Positions 18,401 through 25,821 of a stretch of 64,000 bases of DNA are shown one piece after another. The position numbers and the translations under genes are program-made. Where the stretch lies: the NCBI RefSeq assembly GCF_030409335.1, contig NZ_JAUFPN010000107.1:1-64000 (forward strand). Reading direction: 5' to 3'. Positions within the stretch are counted from its first letter, which is position 1. Each line of letters opens with the position of its first letter. The notes under the pieces are model-generated. The model made no database searches, was not told the origin of the DNA, and worked only from the letters and a program-made list of their open reading frames with translations. This stretch comes from Paeniroseomonas aquatica. Its GTDB lineage: Bacteria > Pseudomonadota > Alphaproteobacteria > Acetobacterales > Acetobacteraceae.

Positions 18401-18623
18401 CCAGCTCGGAGGGGGCGGCGCCCGGCTGCAGGATGCTGACGACCACCGCCGGCAGGTCGATGTCGGGCGTGTTGTTGATCCGCAGCCCGGGGAAGGCGAC
18501 GATCCCGCCGAGGGTGAGCAGCAGGAACAGCACCGCGGTCGGGATCGGGTTGCGGATGGCCCAGGCCGAGATGTTGCGGTAGCCGGGGTCGATCCGCGCC
18601 GGCGGGGTGGGCGGGAGTGCCAT
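15453..18623 (-). CDS. RND efflux transporter, inner-membrane pump subunit
   Basis: A 1056-residue hydrophobe/amphiphile efflux RND protein, the standard family length. It begins with a short cytoplasmic stretch and the first helix (NPIPTAVLFLLLTLGGIV). Two large periplasmic domains follow, and the helix with the proton-relay aspartates reads VVGVLVDDAIVEIEN. The C-terminal half repeats this layout (MLMGIVAKNSILLVEYAVE). It uses the proton gradient to expel drugs, solvents or metabolites from the periplasm and inner membrane. It starts 1 bp after the stop of its adaptor gene, so the two form an operon. Confidence 0.95.
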   Translation of the reverse strand: MALPPTPPARIDPGYRNISAWAIRNPIPTAVLFLLLTLGGIVAFPGLRINNTPDIDLPAVVVSILQPGAAPSELETQVTRRVEDAVAGLGDVKHITSIVQDGTSTTVIEFALGKDVDRATNDVRDKISQIRADLPAAIRDPIISRIEITGGAILTYTVAAPAMSTERLSWFVTDTVAKSLLSISGVAQVNRIGGVEREIRVALRPDRLLALGITAVQVNQQLRDANINLPGGRGTLGASEQSIRTLGSANSVEALAARPIILPGGRTARLGDLADVTDSTAEIRTAARLNGLPVVAFEVLRTRGSSEVKVARAVAERAALLEVQHPGVEVRKVTSTVAFVEAGFWAAIDALLVGSALAVFVVWLFLRDWRATAVTCIAMPLSLIPTFLILSWLGYALSNITLLGLTLVVGVLVDDAIVEIENIVRHLRTHPERGAWRAAMDASEEIGLAVMATTGAILAVFVPVAFMPGIPGQFFRQFGLTVAAAVTFSLIVARMLTPLMGAYLLKPTTRAGSEEVGDGRIGRRYLALLGWCLGHRKTTLAGATGFFLLSVALVPLIPSDFIPAADRGRSAMALELAPGATLADTDAAVRRATAILRDRPEVASVFASLGTASIAGGGPGMGSTTTQGDPRNANLIITLVPRAERALTQQQFETAIRPALEAIPGTRIRFGADGMSGAKASITLIGDDAGRLAAAARELESQMRGIPSLSGARSVASLERPELLIVLRDARAAELGVSAAAIGATARIATIGDVDQALARFNLPDRQIPIRVMLAEQARDDLDALRALRVTGRLDLAVPLDAVAEIRHGAGPAQIDRLDRVRKATIEAETNGMPLGEATKLIAALPIMQALPAGVREREVGDKEVMGELFGGFIMALGAGVLLVYLVLVLLFGGFLQPLTIMSALPLSLGGALMALLLAQKALGVSAVIGVLMLMGIVAKNSILLVEYAVEARRAGFDRGAALVEAARKRARPIVMTTIAMTAGMAHIAAGIGADAEFRAPMALVVIGGLITSTLLSLVVVPVVYTVVDDFGAWALRLWRRRPADPVAAPALSPGE

Positions 18624-18624
18624 C

Positions 18625-19788
18625 TCAGGGCGCGAGGCGGACGCGGTCGCCGTCCGACAGGAAGCCGGCGCCGGTGATGACCACCCGCTCCCCCTCGGCG
18701 AGGCCGCGGGTCACGTCCACCACCCCGCCGCGGCGCAGCCCGGTGGTGAGGGGGCGGAGCGCGGCGCGATCGGAGCCGGCGGGCACCACGAAGGCGAAGG
18801 GGCGGCCCTCGCGGAAGACCACGGCTTCCTGCGGCACGATGAGGCCGGGCTGCGCCTCCGGCCGGAATTCGGCCTGGGCGAACATGCCGGGGCGGAGCCC
18901 GCTGTCGGCCGGCAGGGCGACATGGACGATGCCGAGCCTGGTATCGCTGCCGACCACCGGGGCCAGGGCGCGCACCTGAGCCATGATCTCGCGGCTGCCG
19001 TGGCGCACCAGCACCGGCTGGCCGGGGCGGAGGGCGGCGAGGTCCAGCTCCGGCACCCTGGCGTCCAGCTCCAGCCGGCTGTCGCGGATGAGGCGGAGGG
19101 CCTCTTGGCCCGGGATGGTCACCGCGCCGGGCAGGATGCTGCGGCGGGCGATGGTGCCGTCGGTCGGCGCCAGGATGCGGGTCTGGCCGAGCCGCGCCGC
19201 GGCCTCGTCGCGCCGGGCGCGGGCGGCGAGCAGCCGGGCCTCGGCCTGCAGCGCGGCGGACTGGCGCTGTTCCAGAATTTGCCTGGCGACGCTTTCGCTG
19301 CGGGCCAGCTCGGTGGAGCGGCGGAGGTCGGATTGGGCGATGGCCAGCGCCGCCTCGGCCTCCCGCACCGCCGCCTCGGCCTGGGCGGCCTGGGCCGCGG
19401 GCAGGGCATCGTCCAGCCGCGCCAGCAGCTGGCCGCGGCGGACGCCGTCGCCCTCCTCGACCGGGACCTCGAGGATCCGGAGGCCGCCGGTCTCGATGCC
19501 CACCACCAGCTCCTGCCAGGCGACGACCGAGCCGTCGCCGAAGACCGGCCGGGCGAGCGACTGGGCGGTGACCGTGGCCAGCGCGACGGTCAGGGCGGGC
19601 GGGGCCGCCTGTGGGCCGGGAGACGGCGCCGTAAGGACGGGCCGGGCGGGCCACAGCAGCCAGGCGGCGGCGCCGGCGGCCAGCAGCAGGACCAGCAGGA
19701 CCGCCCCGCCCCAACGGACCCGCCGCCGCGACACGGGCGTTGCGGCCGGTGCCAGGGCCGTCTGGGCGGTGAAACCGTGGTCCGGCAT
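18625..19788 (-). CDS. RND efflux periplasmic adaptor subunit
   Basis: A 387-residue membrane fusion protein for the RND pump that follows. It has an N-terminal membrane anchor (GGAVLLVLLLAAGAAAWLLW), a lipoyl-like half (VPVEEGDGVRRGQLLARLD), a coiled-coil hairpin rich in Ala, Glu and Arg (about residues 120-190), the second lipoyl half (RILAPTDGTIARRSILPGAV) and barrel domains (TGAGFLSDGDRVRL at the end). It is the first gene of a two-gene operon with the pump. No outer-membrane factor is encoded next to it. Confidence 0.93.
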   Translation of the reverse strand: MPDHGFTAQTALAPAATPVSRRRVRWGGAVLLVLLLAAGAAAWLLWPARPVLTAPSPGPQAAPPALTVALATVTAQSLARPVFGDGSVVAWQELVVGIETGGLRILEVPVEEGDGVRRGQLLARLDDALPAAQAAQAEAAVREAEAALAIAQSDLRRSTELARSESVARQILEQRQSAALQAEARLLAARARRDEAAARLGQTRILAPTDGTIARRSILPGAVTIPGQEALRLIRDSRLELDARVPELDLAALRPGQPVLVRHGSREIMAQVRALAPVVGSDTRLGIVHVALPADSGLRPGMFAQAEFRPEAQPGLIVPQEAVVFREGRPFAFVVPAGSDRAALRPLTTGLRRGGVVDVTRGLAEGERVVITGAGFLSDGDRVRLAP

Positions 19789-19959
19789 CGGGCGATCCCT
19801 GGGGCGACCTGCATGTCACCCGTCGCGGCGGACCATGGGGCCAGCCGCAGCGTTCCTCATCTGCCCCTGTCTAGCCGAAGATCAATGCCGGCAGCAGGGG
19901 GCGCGGCCGGTCGTGGCCGCATTGTTACGGTTTGAACCATGGCGCGGCGGCCGCCCCGG

Positions 19960-20514
19960 TCAGGCCGGGGCGATGCAGGCCGCGACATAGGGCATGAAGT
20001 GGCTGACCGGCGGCGTCGCCAGGTCCTTCACCTTGGCGTCCTCGTCGAAGCGGCGGAGCTGCACCGCCGCCGCGGCCTGCGGCAGGGCGCGGAAGGCGGC
20101 CACTTCCGCGGCCGACATCGGGCCGCCCTGCAGCGCCAGGCTGCGCACCGAATCCGGCGAGAGCCTGCCGAAGTAGTCGGCCTCGGTCGCGCAGAGGTAG
20201 CGCTTGGCCGCGACATGCAGGCGCACCGGCTCCGTCACCTCCGGCCCGAACCACTTGGCGAGGAAGGCAGTGCCGAGATCCTCGTGCTGGTCGTCGACGC
20301 CCCGGGCGGCGGGATCCTCGCCCAGGTCATGCACCAGATGGCCGATGTCATGCATCAGGGAGGCGGCGATCAGGGCCGGCGGGCAGCCCTGCCGCTCGGC
20401 CAGCCAGGCGGATTGCAGCGCATGCTGCCGCTGGTTGATGGCGTGCAGGCCGTATTGGCCGTCGGCCTTCAATTCCAGTAGATCGGCAATAAGGACGAGC
20501 CGCTCGTCTGTCAT
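19960..20514 (-). CDS. HD-domain oxygenase, PhnZ-like, phosphonate-associated
   Basis: A 184-residue HD-domain protein resembling PhnZ, the di-iron enzyme that cleaves 1-hydroxyphosphonates with oxygen. All six metal ligands align by spacing: His31, His55-Asp56, His77, His100 and Asp157 correspond to PhnZ His34, His58-Asp59, His80, His104 and Asp161. The substrate-gating Tyr is kept (Tyr21), but the position of PhnZ Glu27 is His24. That suggests a substrate other than the aminoethyl type. It is divergent from a phosphonate monoester hydrolase gene, which supports a phosphonate role. No PhnY-like hydroxylase is in the window. Confidence 0.8.
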   Translation of the reverse strand: MTDERLVLIADLLELKADGQYGLHAINQRQHALQSAWLAERQGCPPALIAASLMHDIGHLVHDLGEDPAARGVDDQHEDLGTAFLAKWFGPEVTEPVRLHVAAKRYLCATEADYFGRLSPDSVRSLALQGGPMSAAEVAAFRALPQAAAAVQLRRFDEDAKVKDLATPPVSHFMPYVAACIAPA

Positions 20515-20581
20515 CGTTCTGTCATCCGGCGTGGTTGTTCATGCCAAGGCTAGTATCGGCCGCAGGAGGAGTCCAACACGC

Positions 20582-22090
20582 ATGGTCAGGAACGTGCTGC
20601 TCATCATCGCCGACCAGTGGCGGGGGGATTGCCTCGGGGCGCTGGGGCATCCGGCGGTGCGAACGCCGAACCTGGACGCGCTGGCGGCGGAAGCGACGGT
20701 CTTCACCCGGCACTTCGGCCAGAGCGCGCCCTGCGGGCCGGCGCGGGCCTCGATGCTGACCGGGCTCTACGTGATGAACCACCGGGTGGTGGCGAACGGC
20801 GTGCCGCTGGATGCGCGGCATCCGAACCTGGCGCTGGAGCTGCGCCGGGCCGGGCTCGACCCGAACCTGGTCGGCTATACCACGACCGCCCCCGACCCGC
20901 GCGGCACCACCGCCGCCGACCCGCGCTTCCGCGTCTGGGGCGACGTGCAGGAGGGCTGGCGGGTCTTCGCCCATTTCGACGAGGTGGAATTCCACAACTA
21001 CTTCGCCTGGGCCGCGGCCAAGGGCATCGCCCTGCCGGCGGATCCCATGGCGCTGCTCGGGCCGGAGGGCACGCCGGGGCCCAGCGCCGCGCCGATGCGC
21101 ATGCCGGCCTGGGCCTCGGACACCGCCTGGGCGGCGGAGAAGGCCATCGAATTCCTCCGCACCACCCGGCGCGACCGGCCCTGGGTGCTGCATGCCGGCT
21201 TCTTCCGGCCGCACCCGCCCTTCGCCGCCGCGGCGCCCTGGCACGAGGCGGTGGCGGTGGACCGGATCCCGGCGCCGCTGGGCGATGCGGCGGAGGCCGA
21301 GCAGCATCCGCTGCTGCGGCATTGGCTCGGCAGCCAGAAGCGGTCCAGCTTCTACCAGGGCGCGACCGGCACGGTGCAGCCGCTTGCCGCCGAGGAGGTG
21401 CGGGCGACGCGGCAGGCCTATTACGGGCTGATCGCCGAGGTCGACGACGCAATCGGCCGGGTGCTGACGGCGCTGCGGGAGACCGGGCAGGCCGAGGAGA
21501 CGCTGGTCATCGTCACCGCCGACCACGGCGAGCAACTCGGCGACCATGGGCTGCTCGGCAAGCTCGGCTGGTTCGACCAGAGCTACCACCTGCCGCTGAT
21601 CATCCGCGATCCGGCGGCGCCGGGCCCACGCCGGGTCGCGGCCTTCACCGAGGCGGTGGACCTGATGCCGACCATCCTGGACCGGGTCGGCGCCCCGGTC
21701 CCCCGCGCCTGCGACGGCGTCTCCCTGGCGCCCTGGCTGCGCGGGGAGACGCCGGCGGCCTGGCGCGACGCGGTGCATTTCGAATACGACCTGCGGGGCG
21801 GCTGGCCCGACCCGCGCCGGCCGCCCTTCGGCCTGGACGTCGATGCGGCGGCGATGGCGGCGATCCGGACCGAGCGGTTCAAGTATGTGCATTTCACCGG
21901 CCTGCCGCCGGTGCTCTACGACCTGGCGGCCGACCCCGGCGAGAGCCGCAACTTGGCCGCCGCGCCGGCCGCGGCCGGGCTGCTGAGCGAGGCGCGGAAC
22001 CGCATGCTGTCCTGGCGGCTGCGCCATGCCGACCGGACGCTGACCCACCTGTGTGCGACGCCGGAGGGGCTGGTCGACCGCCGTGGTTGA
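20582..22090 (+). CDS. phosphonate monoester hydrolase / arylsulfatase-type enzyme
   Basis: A 502-residue alkaline-phosphatase-superfamily enzyme that closely recalls the characterised rhizobial and Burkholderia phosphonate monoester hydrolases. The metal-site opening is LLIIADQWRGD. The nucleophile motif is CGPAR (C-x-P-x-R), whose cysteine is normally converted to formylglycine. SLLTGLYLMNHR-like, TADHGEQLGDHGLLGK and the C-terminal SWRLRHADRTLTH also match that family. The start ATG 20582 follows AGGAGGA at 20564-20570. It hydrolyses phosphonate or phosphate or sulfate mono/diesters; the natural substrate is unknown. It is divergent from a PhnZ-like gene. No formylglycine-generating enzyme is in the window. 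Confidence 0.9.
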   Translation: MVRNVLLIIADQWRGDCLGALGHPAVRTPNLDALAAEATVFTRHFGQSAPCGPARASMLTGLYVMNHRVVANGVPLDARHPNLALELRRAGLDPNLVGYTTTAPDPRGTTAADPRFRVWGDVQEGWRVFAHFDEVEFHNYFAWAAAKGIALPADPMALLGPEGTPGPSAAPMRMPAWASDTAWAAEKAIEFLRTTRRDRPWVLHAGFFRPHPPFAAAAPWHEAVAVDRIPAPLGDAAEAEQHPLLRHWLGSQKRSSFYQGATGTVQPLAAEEVRATRQAYYGLIAEVDDAIGRVLTALRETGQAEETLVIVTADHGEQLGDHGLLGKLGWFDQSYHLPLIIRDPAAPGPRRVAAFTEAVDLMPTILDRVGAPVPRACDGVSLAPWLRGETPAAWRDAVHFEYDLRGGWPDPRRPPFGLDVDAAAMAAIRTERFKYVHFTGLPPVLYDLAADPGESRNLAAAPAAAGLLSEARNRMLSWRLRHADRTLTHLCATPEGLVDRRG

Positions 22091-22145
22091 CACCATCCGC
22101 CGCGGGATTAGCGTCCTCGCCAACAACCACCAGGAGGCCAGGCCG

Positions 22146-22664
22146 ATGGGCATGACGCTCGAGCAATTCGCCGCCCAGTGCAAGACCGCGCTGACGGCCC
22201 ACCCCGGGACCGAAGGCCGCGTCGCCGTGACCGAGCTGGTCCAGGAAATCCTGAAGGACAAGGATTTCGTCGAGACATACATCCCGGCCGGCGGGCCGGA
22301 GCGGCATGTGCTCTACGAGGACCCCGATCTCGGCTTCACCATCCTGGCGCATGCCTATGAGGGCGCCAAGAACAGCAAGCCGCACGACCACGGGCCGGCC
22401 TGGGCGATCTATGGCCAGGCGACCGGCGAAACCATCATGACCGACTACGACTGCCTGGCCCGCCCGACCGAGGATGCCCCGGGCAAGGCGCGGCCGACCC
22501 GCGACTACTCGCTGCAGCCGGGCGATGCCTACCTGTACGAGCCGGGCGTGCTGCATTCCCCGCGCCGCGACGGCTCGACCCGCCTGCTGCGGATCGAGGG
22601 GCTGAACATGGATCGGGTGAAGCGGCAGCCCTATGTCGCGGTGAACGAGGCCGTGGGCGCCTGA
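22146..22664 (+). CDS. cupin protein, cysteine-dioxygenase-like
   Basis: A 172-residue protein with a small helical N-terminus and a cupin core. The metal-binding stretch is KPHDHGPAWAIYGQ and the second motif is YLYEPGVLHSPRR. The arrangement resembles thiol dioxygenases (cysteine or 3-mercaptopropionate type) and similar single-domain cupins. AGGAGG at 22132-22137 fixes ATG 22146. The gene follows the phosphonate monoester hydrolase after 55 bp on the same strand and may be co-transcribed with it. The substrate is not established. Confidence 0.75.
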   Translation: MGMTLEQFAAQCKTALTAHPGTEGRVAVTELVQEILKDKDFVETYIPAGGPERHVLYEDPDLGFTILAHAYEGAKNSKPHDHGPAWAIYGQATGETIMTDYDCLARPTEDAPGKARPTRDYSLQPGDAYLYEPGVLHSPRRDGSTRLLRIEGLNMDRVKRQPYVAVNEAVGA

Positions 22665-22755
22665 TATTGGCCTGTCACGTCATCGATTGTAACTTGTTGG
22701 ACCGTCGCCACCTCCCTCACTAAGCTGGCTGCAAAGCCGAGTGTGGGGGTGTGGG

Positions 22756-23232
22756 ATGGCCAAGCTCAACGTCAACGGACGCGTCGTCGAGGTCCAGGCC
22801 GAGGACGACACGCCGCTGCTCTGGGTGATCCGGGAGCAGCTGGGCATGACCGGGACGAAATACGGCTGCGGCGTCGCGCAATGCGGCGCCTGCACCGTGC
22901 ACCTGGACGGCGTGGCGACGCGGTCCTGCGCCCTGCCCCTCTCGGCGGTGACCGAGGCGCAGAAGATCGTCACCATCGAGGGCCTCTCGCCCAACAACGA
23001 CCACCCCCTGCAGAAGGCCTGGGTGGCGCTGGACGTGCCGCAATGCGGCTACTGCCAGTCCGGCATGCTGATGGCCGCGGCCGCGCTGCTGGCGGAGAAC
23101 CCGAAGCCCTCCGAGGCGGATATCCGCGGCACCGTCACCAACATCTGCCGCTGCGGCACCTACAACCGGGTGCTCGCCGGCATCCAGCAGGCGGCCGGCA
23201 CCAATGCCACCTCCCCTGGCGCGCGCGGCTGA
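22756..23232 (+). CDS. (2Fe-2S) subunit of a molybdenum hydroxylase (IorA-like)
   Basis: A 158-residue electron-transfer subunit of the xanthine-oxidase family, small isoquinoline/aldehyde-oxidoreductase type. The plant-type cluster is bound by Cys38, Cys43, Cys46 and Cys58. The second [2Fe-2S] site uses Cys97, Cys100, Cys131 and Cys133 (QCGYC and CRCGT). ATG 22756 gives the normal N-terminus; a GTG at 22741 is less likely. The catalytic subunit gene starts 13 bp after its stop. There is no FAD subunit, as expected for the IorAB-type two-subunit enzymes. Confidence 0.93.
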   Translation: MAKLNVNGRVVEVQAEDDTPLLWVIREQLGMTGTKYGCGVAQCGACTVHLDGVATRSCALPLSAVTEAQKIVTIEGLSPNNDHPLQKAWVALDVPQCGYCQSGMLMAAAALLAENPKPSEADIRGTVTNICRCGTYNRVLAGIQQAAGTNATSPGARG

Positions 23233-23245
23233 GGGGGCACCGATC

Positions 23246-25423
23246 ATGAACGCCATCGCCAAGCTCTCCCGCCGCGGCTTCCTTAGCGTCTCGGCCGTGG
23301 CCGGCGCCTTCACCCTCGGCATCCGCGCGCCCATGGCCCAAGGCCAGAACATTGCGGCCGCCGGTGCCGCCACGCCCGAGGTCAATGCCTGGGTCGTCAT
23401 CAAGCCGGACGACACCGTCGTCATCCGCATCGCCCGCTCCGAGATGGGCCAGGGCACGCTGACCGGCCTCGCTCAGCTCGTCGCCGAGGAGCTGGACTGC
23501 GACTGGGCCAAGGTCACCACCGAATACCCGACGCCGGGGCAGAACCTCGCCCGCAGCCGGGTCTGGGGCGATTTCTCGACCGGCGGCAGCCGCGGCATCC
23601 GGGAATCCAACGAATATGTCCGCAAGGGCGGCGCCGCCGCGCGGATGATGCTGGTGCAGGCCGCGGCCACCGGCTGGAATGTCCCGGTCAGTGAGTGCAA
23701 GGCGGCCGCCTCGGTCGTCACCCATCAGCCCTCCGGCCGGACCATGCGCTACGGCCAGCTGGCCGAGGCCGCGGCGAAGCTGACGCCGCCGACCGACATC
23801 CCGCTGCGCAACCCGGCGGAATGGCACCTGGCCGGTAAGCCGGTGCCGCGGCTCGATACGATCGCCAAGACCAACGGCAGCCAGGTCTACGGCATCGACC
23901 TGACCATGCCGGGGATGCTGAATGCCTCGATCCGGGACTGCCCGGTCTTCGGCGGCAAGGTGAAGTCCTTCGATGCCGCCGCCGCCCTGGCGCGGCCGGG
24001 CGTGAGGAAGGTGGTGCAGGTCGGCGACAGCGCCCTCGCCGTCGTCGCCGAGACCTGGTGGCAGGCGAACTCCGCCCTCGATGCGCTCTCGATCGTCTGG
24101 GACGAGGGGCCGAATGCCTCGCTGTCCTCGGAGACCATCGCGGCCATGCTGACCGAGGGGCTGGGTGCCGCCGAGGCCTTCATCGGCAACAAGGCGGGCG
24201 ATGCCAGGGCAGCGCTCGGCCGCGCCGCCAAGACGGTGGAGGCGGTCTACAACTTCCCCTTCCAGAACCACGCCACCATGGAGCCGATGAACGCCACGGC
24301 GATCTGGAAGGCCGACCGCTGCGAGGTCTGGTGCCCGACCCAGAACGGCGAGGCCTCGCTCGCCGCCTGCGCCGAGGCCGCCGGCCTGCGGCCGCAGCAA
24401 TGCGAGGTGCACAAGGTGCATCTCGGCGGCGGCTTCGGCCGGCGCGGCTGGCAGGACTACGTCCGCCAGGCCGTGGCCATCGCCAAGGAAATGCCGGGCA
24501 CGCCGGTGAAGCTGGTGTGGTCGCGCGAGGAGGACATGCTGCATGGCCGCTACCACCCGATCACCGCCTGCAAGCTGACCGCTGGGCTGGATGCCGAAGG
24601 CAGGCTCGAGGCGCTGCACATGCGCATCTCCGGCCAGTCCATCATCGCCGGCATCGCGCCGCAGATGCTGCAGGGCGGCGTCGACAGCCGGGTCTTCCAG
24701 GGCCTGGCGCAGGGTGGCGCGGAGGGCGCCTTCGGCTATGGCATCCCGAACCTGCTGATCGACCACGCCATGCGCAACACCCATGTGCCGCCGGGCTTCT
24801 GGCGCGGGGTGAACGTTAACCAGAACGCCGTCTACCTCGAGTGCTTCATCGACGAGGTGGCACTCGCCGCCGGCAAGGACCCGCTGGAGTTCCGCCGCGC
24901 CATGCTGCGGGGGGCGCCGAAGCACCTCGCGGTGCTGAACGCGGTCGCCGAGAAGGGCGGCTGGGGCACTCCGGCGCCGGCCGGGCGGCACCGCGGGCTG
25001 GCGGCGATCATGGGCTATGGCAGCTATGTCGCCGCCTGCGCCGAGGTCTCGGTCGCGGCGGATGGCGAGGTGACGGTGCACCGCATCGTCGCCGCCACCG
25101 ACCCGGGCCATGCGGTGAACCCGCAGCAGATCGCGGCGCAGATCGAGGGCAGCTTCGCCTATGGCCTGACCGCGGCGCTGCATGGCGAGATCACCATCAA
25201 GGGCGGCCGGGTCGAGCAGGAGAATTTCGACACCTACCCGATGATGCGGCTGGCCGAGATGCCGGCGGTCGAGAGCATCGTCATGCCCTCCGGCGGCTTC
25301 TGGGGCGGGGTCGGTGAGCCGACGATCGCCGTGGCGGCGCCGGCGGTGCTGAACGCGGTCTTCGCGGCGACGGGCAAGCGGGTGCGGTCCTTGCCGCTGA
25401 AGGCGGCGGATCTGAAGACGTGA
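23246..25423 (+). CDS. molybdopterin-binding catalytic subunit (IorB-like)
   Basis: A 725-residue catalytic subunit of a xanthine-dehydrogenase-family hydroxylase of the isoquinoline 1-oxidoreductase beta type. The N-terminus has a twin-arginine signal (SRRGFLSVSAVAGAF), so the folded cofactor enzyme is probably exported to the periplasm. Molybdenum cofactor segments include GGGFGRRGWQDYV, GFWRGVNVNQNAVYLECFID and, near the end, GGFWGGVGEPT with the conserved glutamate. It forms an operon with the iron-sulfur subunit. The substrate may be an N-heterocycle or aldehyde and cannot be read from sequence. An intergenic repeat begins right after its stop. Confidence 0.93.
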   Translation: MNAIAKLSRRGFLSVSAVAGAFTLGIRAPMAQGQNIAAAGAATPEVNAWVVIKPDDTVVIRIARSEMGQGTLTGLAQLVAEELDCDWAKVTTEYPTPGQNLARSRVWGDFSTGGSRGIRESNEYVRKGGAAARMMLVQAAATGWNVPVSECKAAASVVTHQPSGRTMRYGQLAEAAAKLTPPTDIPLRNPAEWHLAGKPVPRLDTIAKTNGSQVYGIDLTMPGMLNASIRDCPVFGGKVKSFDAAAALARPGVRKVVQVGDSALAVVAETWWQANSALDALSIVWDEGPNASLSSETIAAMLTEGLGAAEAFIGNKAGDARAALGRAAKTVEAVYNFPFQNHATMEPMNATAIWKADRCEVWCPTQNGEASLAACAEAAGLRPQQCEVHKVHLGGGFGRRGWQDYVRQAVAIAKEMPGTPVKLVWSREEDMLHGRYHPITACKLTAGLDAEGRLEALHMRISGQSIIAGIAPQMLQGGVDSRVFQGLAQGGAEGAFGYGIPNLLIDHAMRNTHVPPGFWRGVNVNQNAVYLECFIDEVALAAGKDPLEFRRAMLRGAPKHLAVLNAVAEKGGWGTPAPAGRHRGLAAIMGYGSYVAACAEVSVAADGEVTVHRIVAATDPGHAVNPQQIAAQIEGSFAYGLTAALHGEITIKGGRVEQENFDTYPMMRLAEMPAVESIVMPSGGFWGGVGEPTIAVAAPAVLNAVFAATGKRVRSLPLKAADLKT

Positions 25424-25568
25424 GGAAGGAAGGTTGGGGGGCGCGGCACTGCCGCGACGGTATTCTCCCCAAACCCCTCATCCATTTTTGTTCTGTTTTT
25501 AAAAAGAACAGAAAGGAAGGGTGGGGTTGGACGCATGCTTCCAACGGGAGGGAATACTTTTCCCTCCC
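25424..25568 (+). repeat. dispersed intergenic repeat, copy A
   Basis: About 145 bp directly behind the stop of the molybdenum hydroxylase gene. It shares with 44561-44670 the blocks GGAAGGTTGGGG, GACGGTATTCTCCCC, CCCCTCATC, and a GAAGG...GGGGTT...GCTTCC end. Copy A has a 16-bp GC-rich insert after the first block. It holds two hairpins: TTCTGTT (25491-25497) with AACAGAA (25507-25513), and GGGAGGGAA (25546-25554) with TTCCCTCCC (25560-25568). It overlaps the extended 5' frame of the next cytochrome gene. Confidence 0.65.
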
Positions 25569-25578
25569 TGACCTTGCC

Positions 25579-25821
25579 TTGCTTTCCTTTTTGATCGCTG
25601 TGCCAGCCGCAGCGTCGCCCCCTGGCGCTTCCTCCTGCGCCGGCTGCCACGGTGGCGGCGCCCTGCCGGCGCTGGCGGGCCAGCCTGCCGAGGCGGTAAC
25701 GGCGGCAATGCTGGCCTATCAGGCCGGCGAGCGCGCCCCGACCGTGATGGACCGCATCGCCCGCGGCTTCACCGAGGCGGAAATCCGGGCCATCGCCGCC
25801 TGGGTCTCGGCACCGCCATGA
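25579..25821 (+). CDS. c-type cytochrome, sulfide dehydrogenase cytochrome-subunit-like
   Basis: A small c-type cytochrome. One haem site, CAGCH, is followed by a short domain ending VMDRIARGFTEAEIRAIAAWV, which resembles the haem subunit of flavocytochrome c sulfide dehydrogenase. It precedes the flavoprotein gene with an ATGA overlap, the expected pairing. The start is uncertain. TTG 25579 or TTG 25591 gives a short signal peptide (SFLIAVPAAAS). The frame stays open to GTG 25420, but that would translate the intergenic repeat. At about 80 residues it is shorter than typical cytochrome subunits. Confidence 0.7.
   Translation: MLSFLIAVPAAASPPGASSCAGCHGGGALPALAGQPAEAVTAAMLAYQAGERAPTVMDRIARGFTEAEIRAIAAWVSAPP

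Noticed and set aside
16671-18677. 668-codon open frame antisense to the RND pump gene
   Set aside because: Composition is antisense-like and no motif is present. The RND protein opposite is full-length and conserved.
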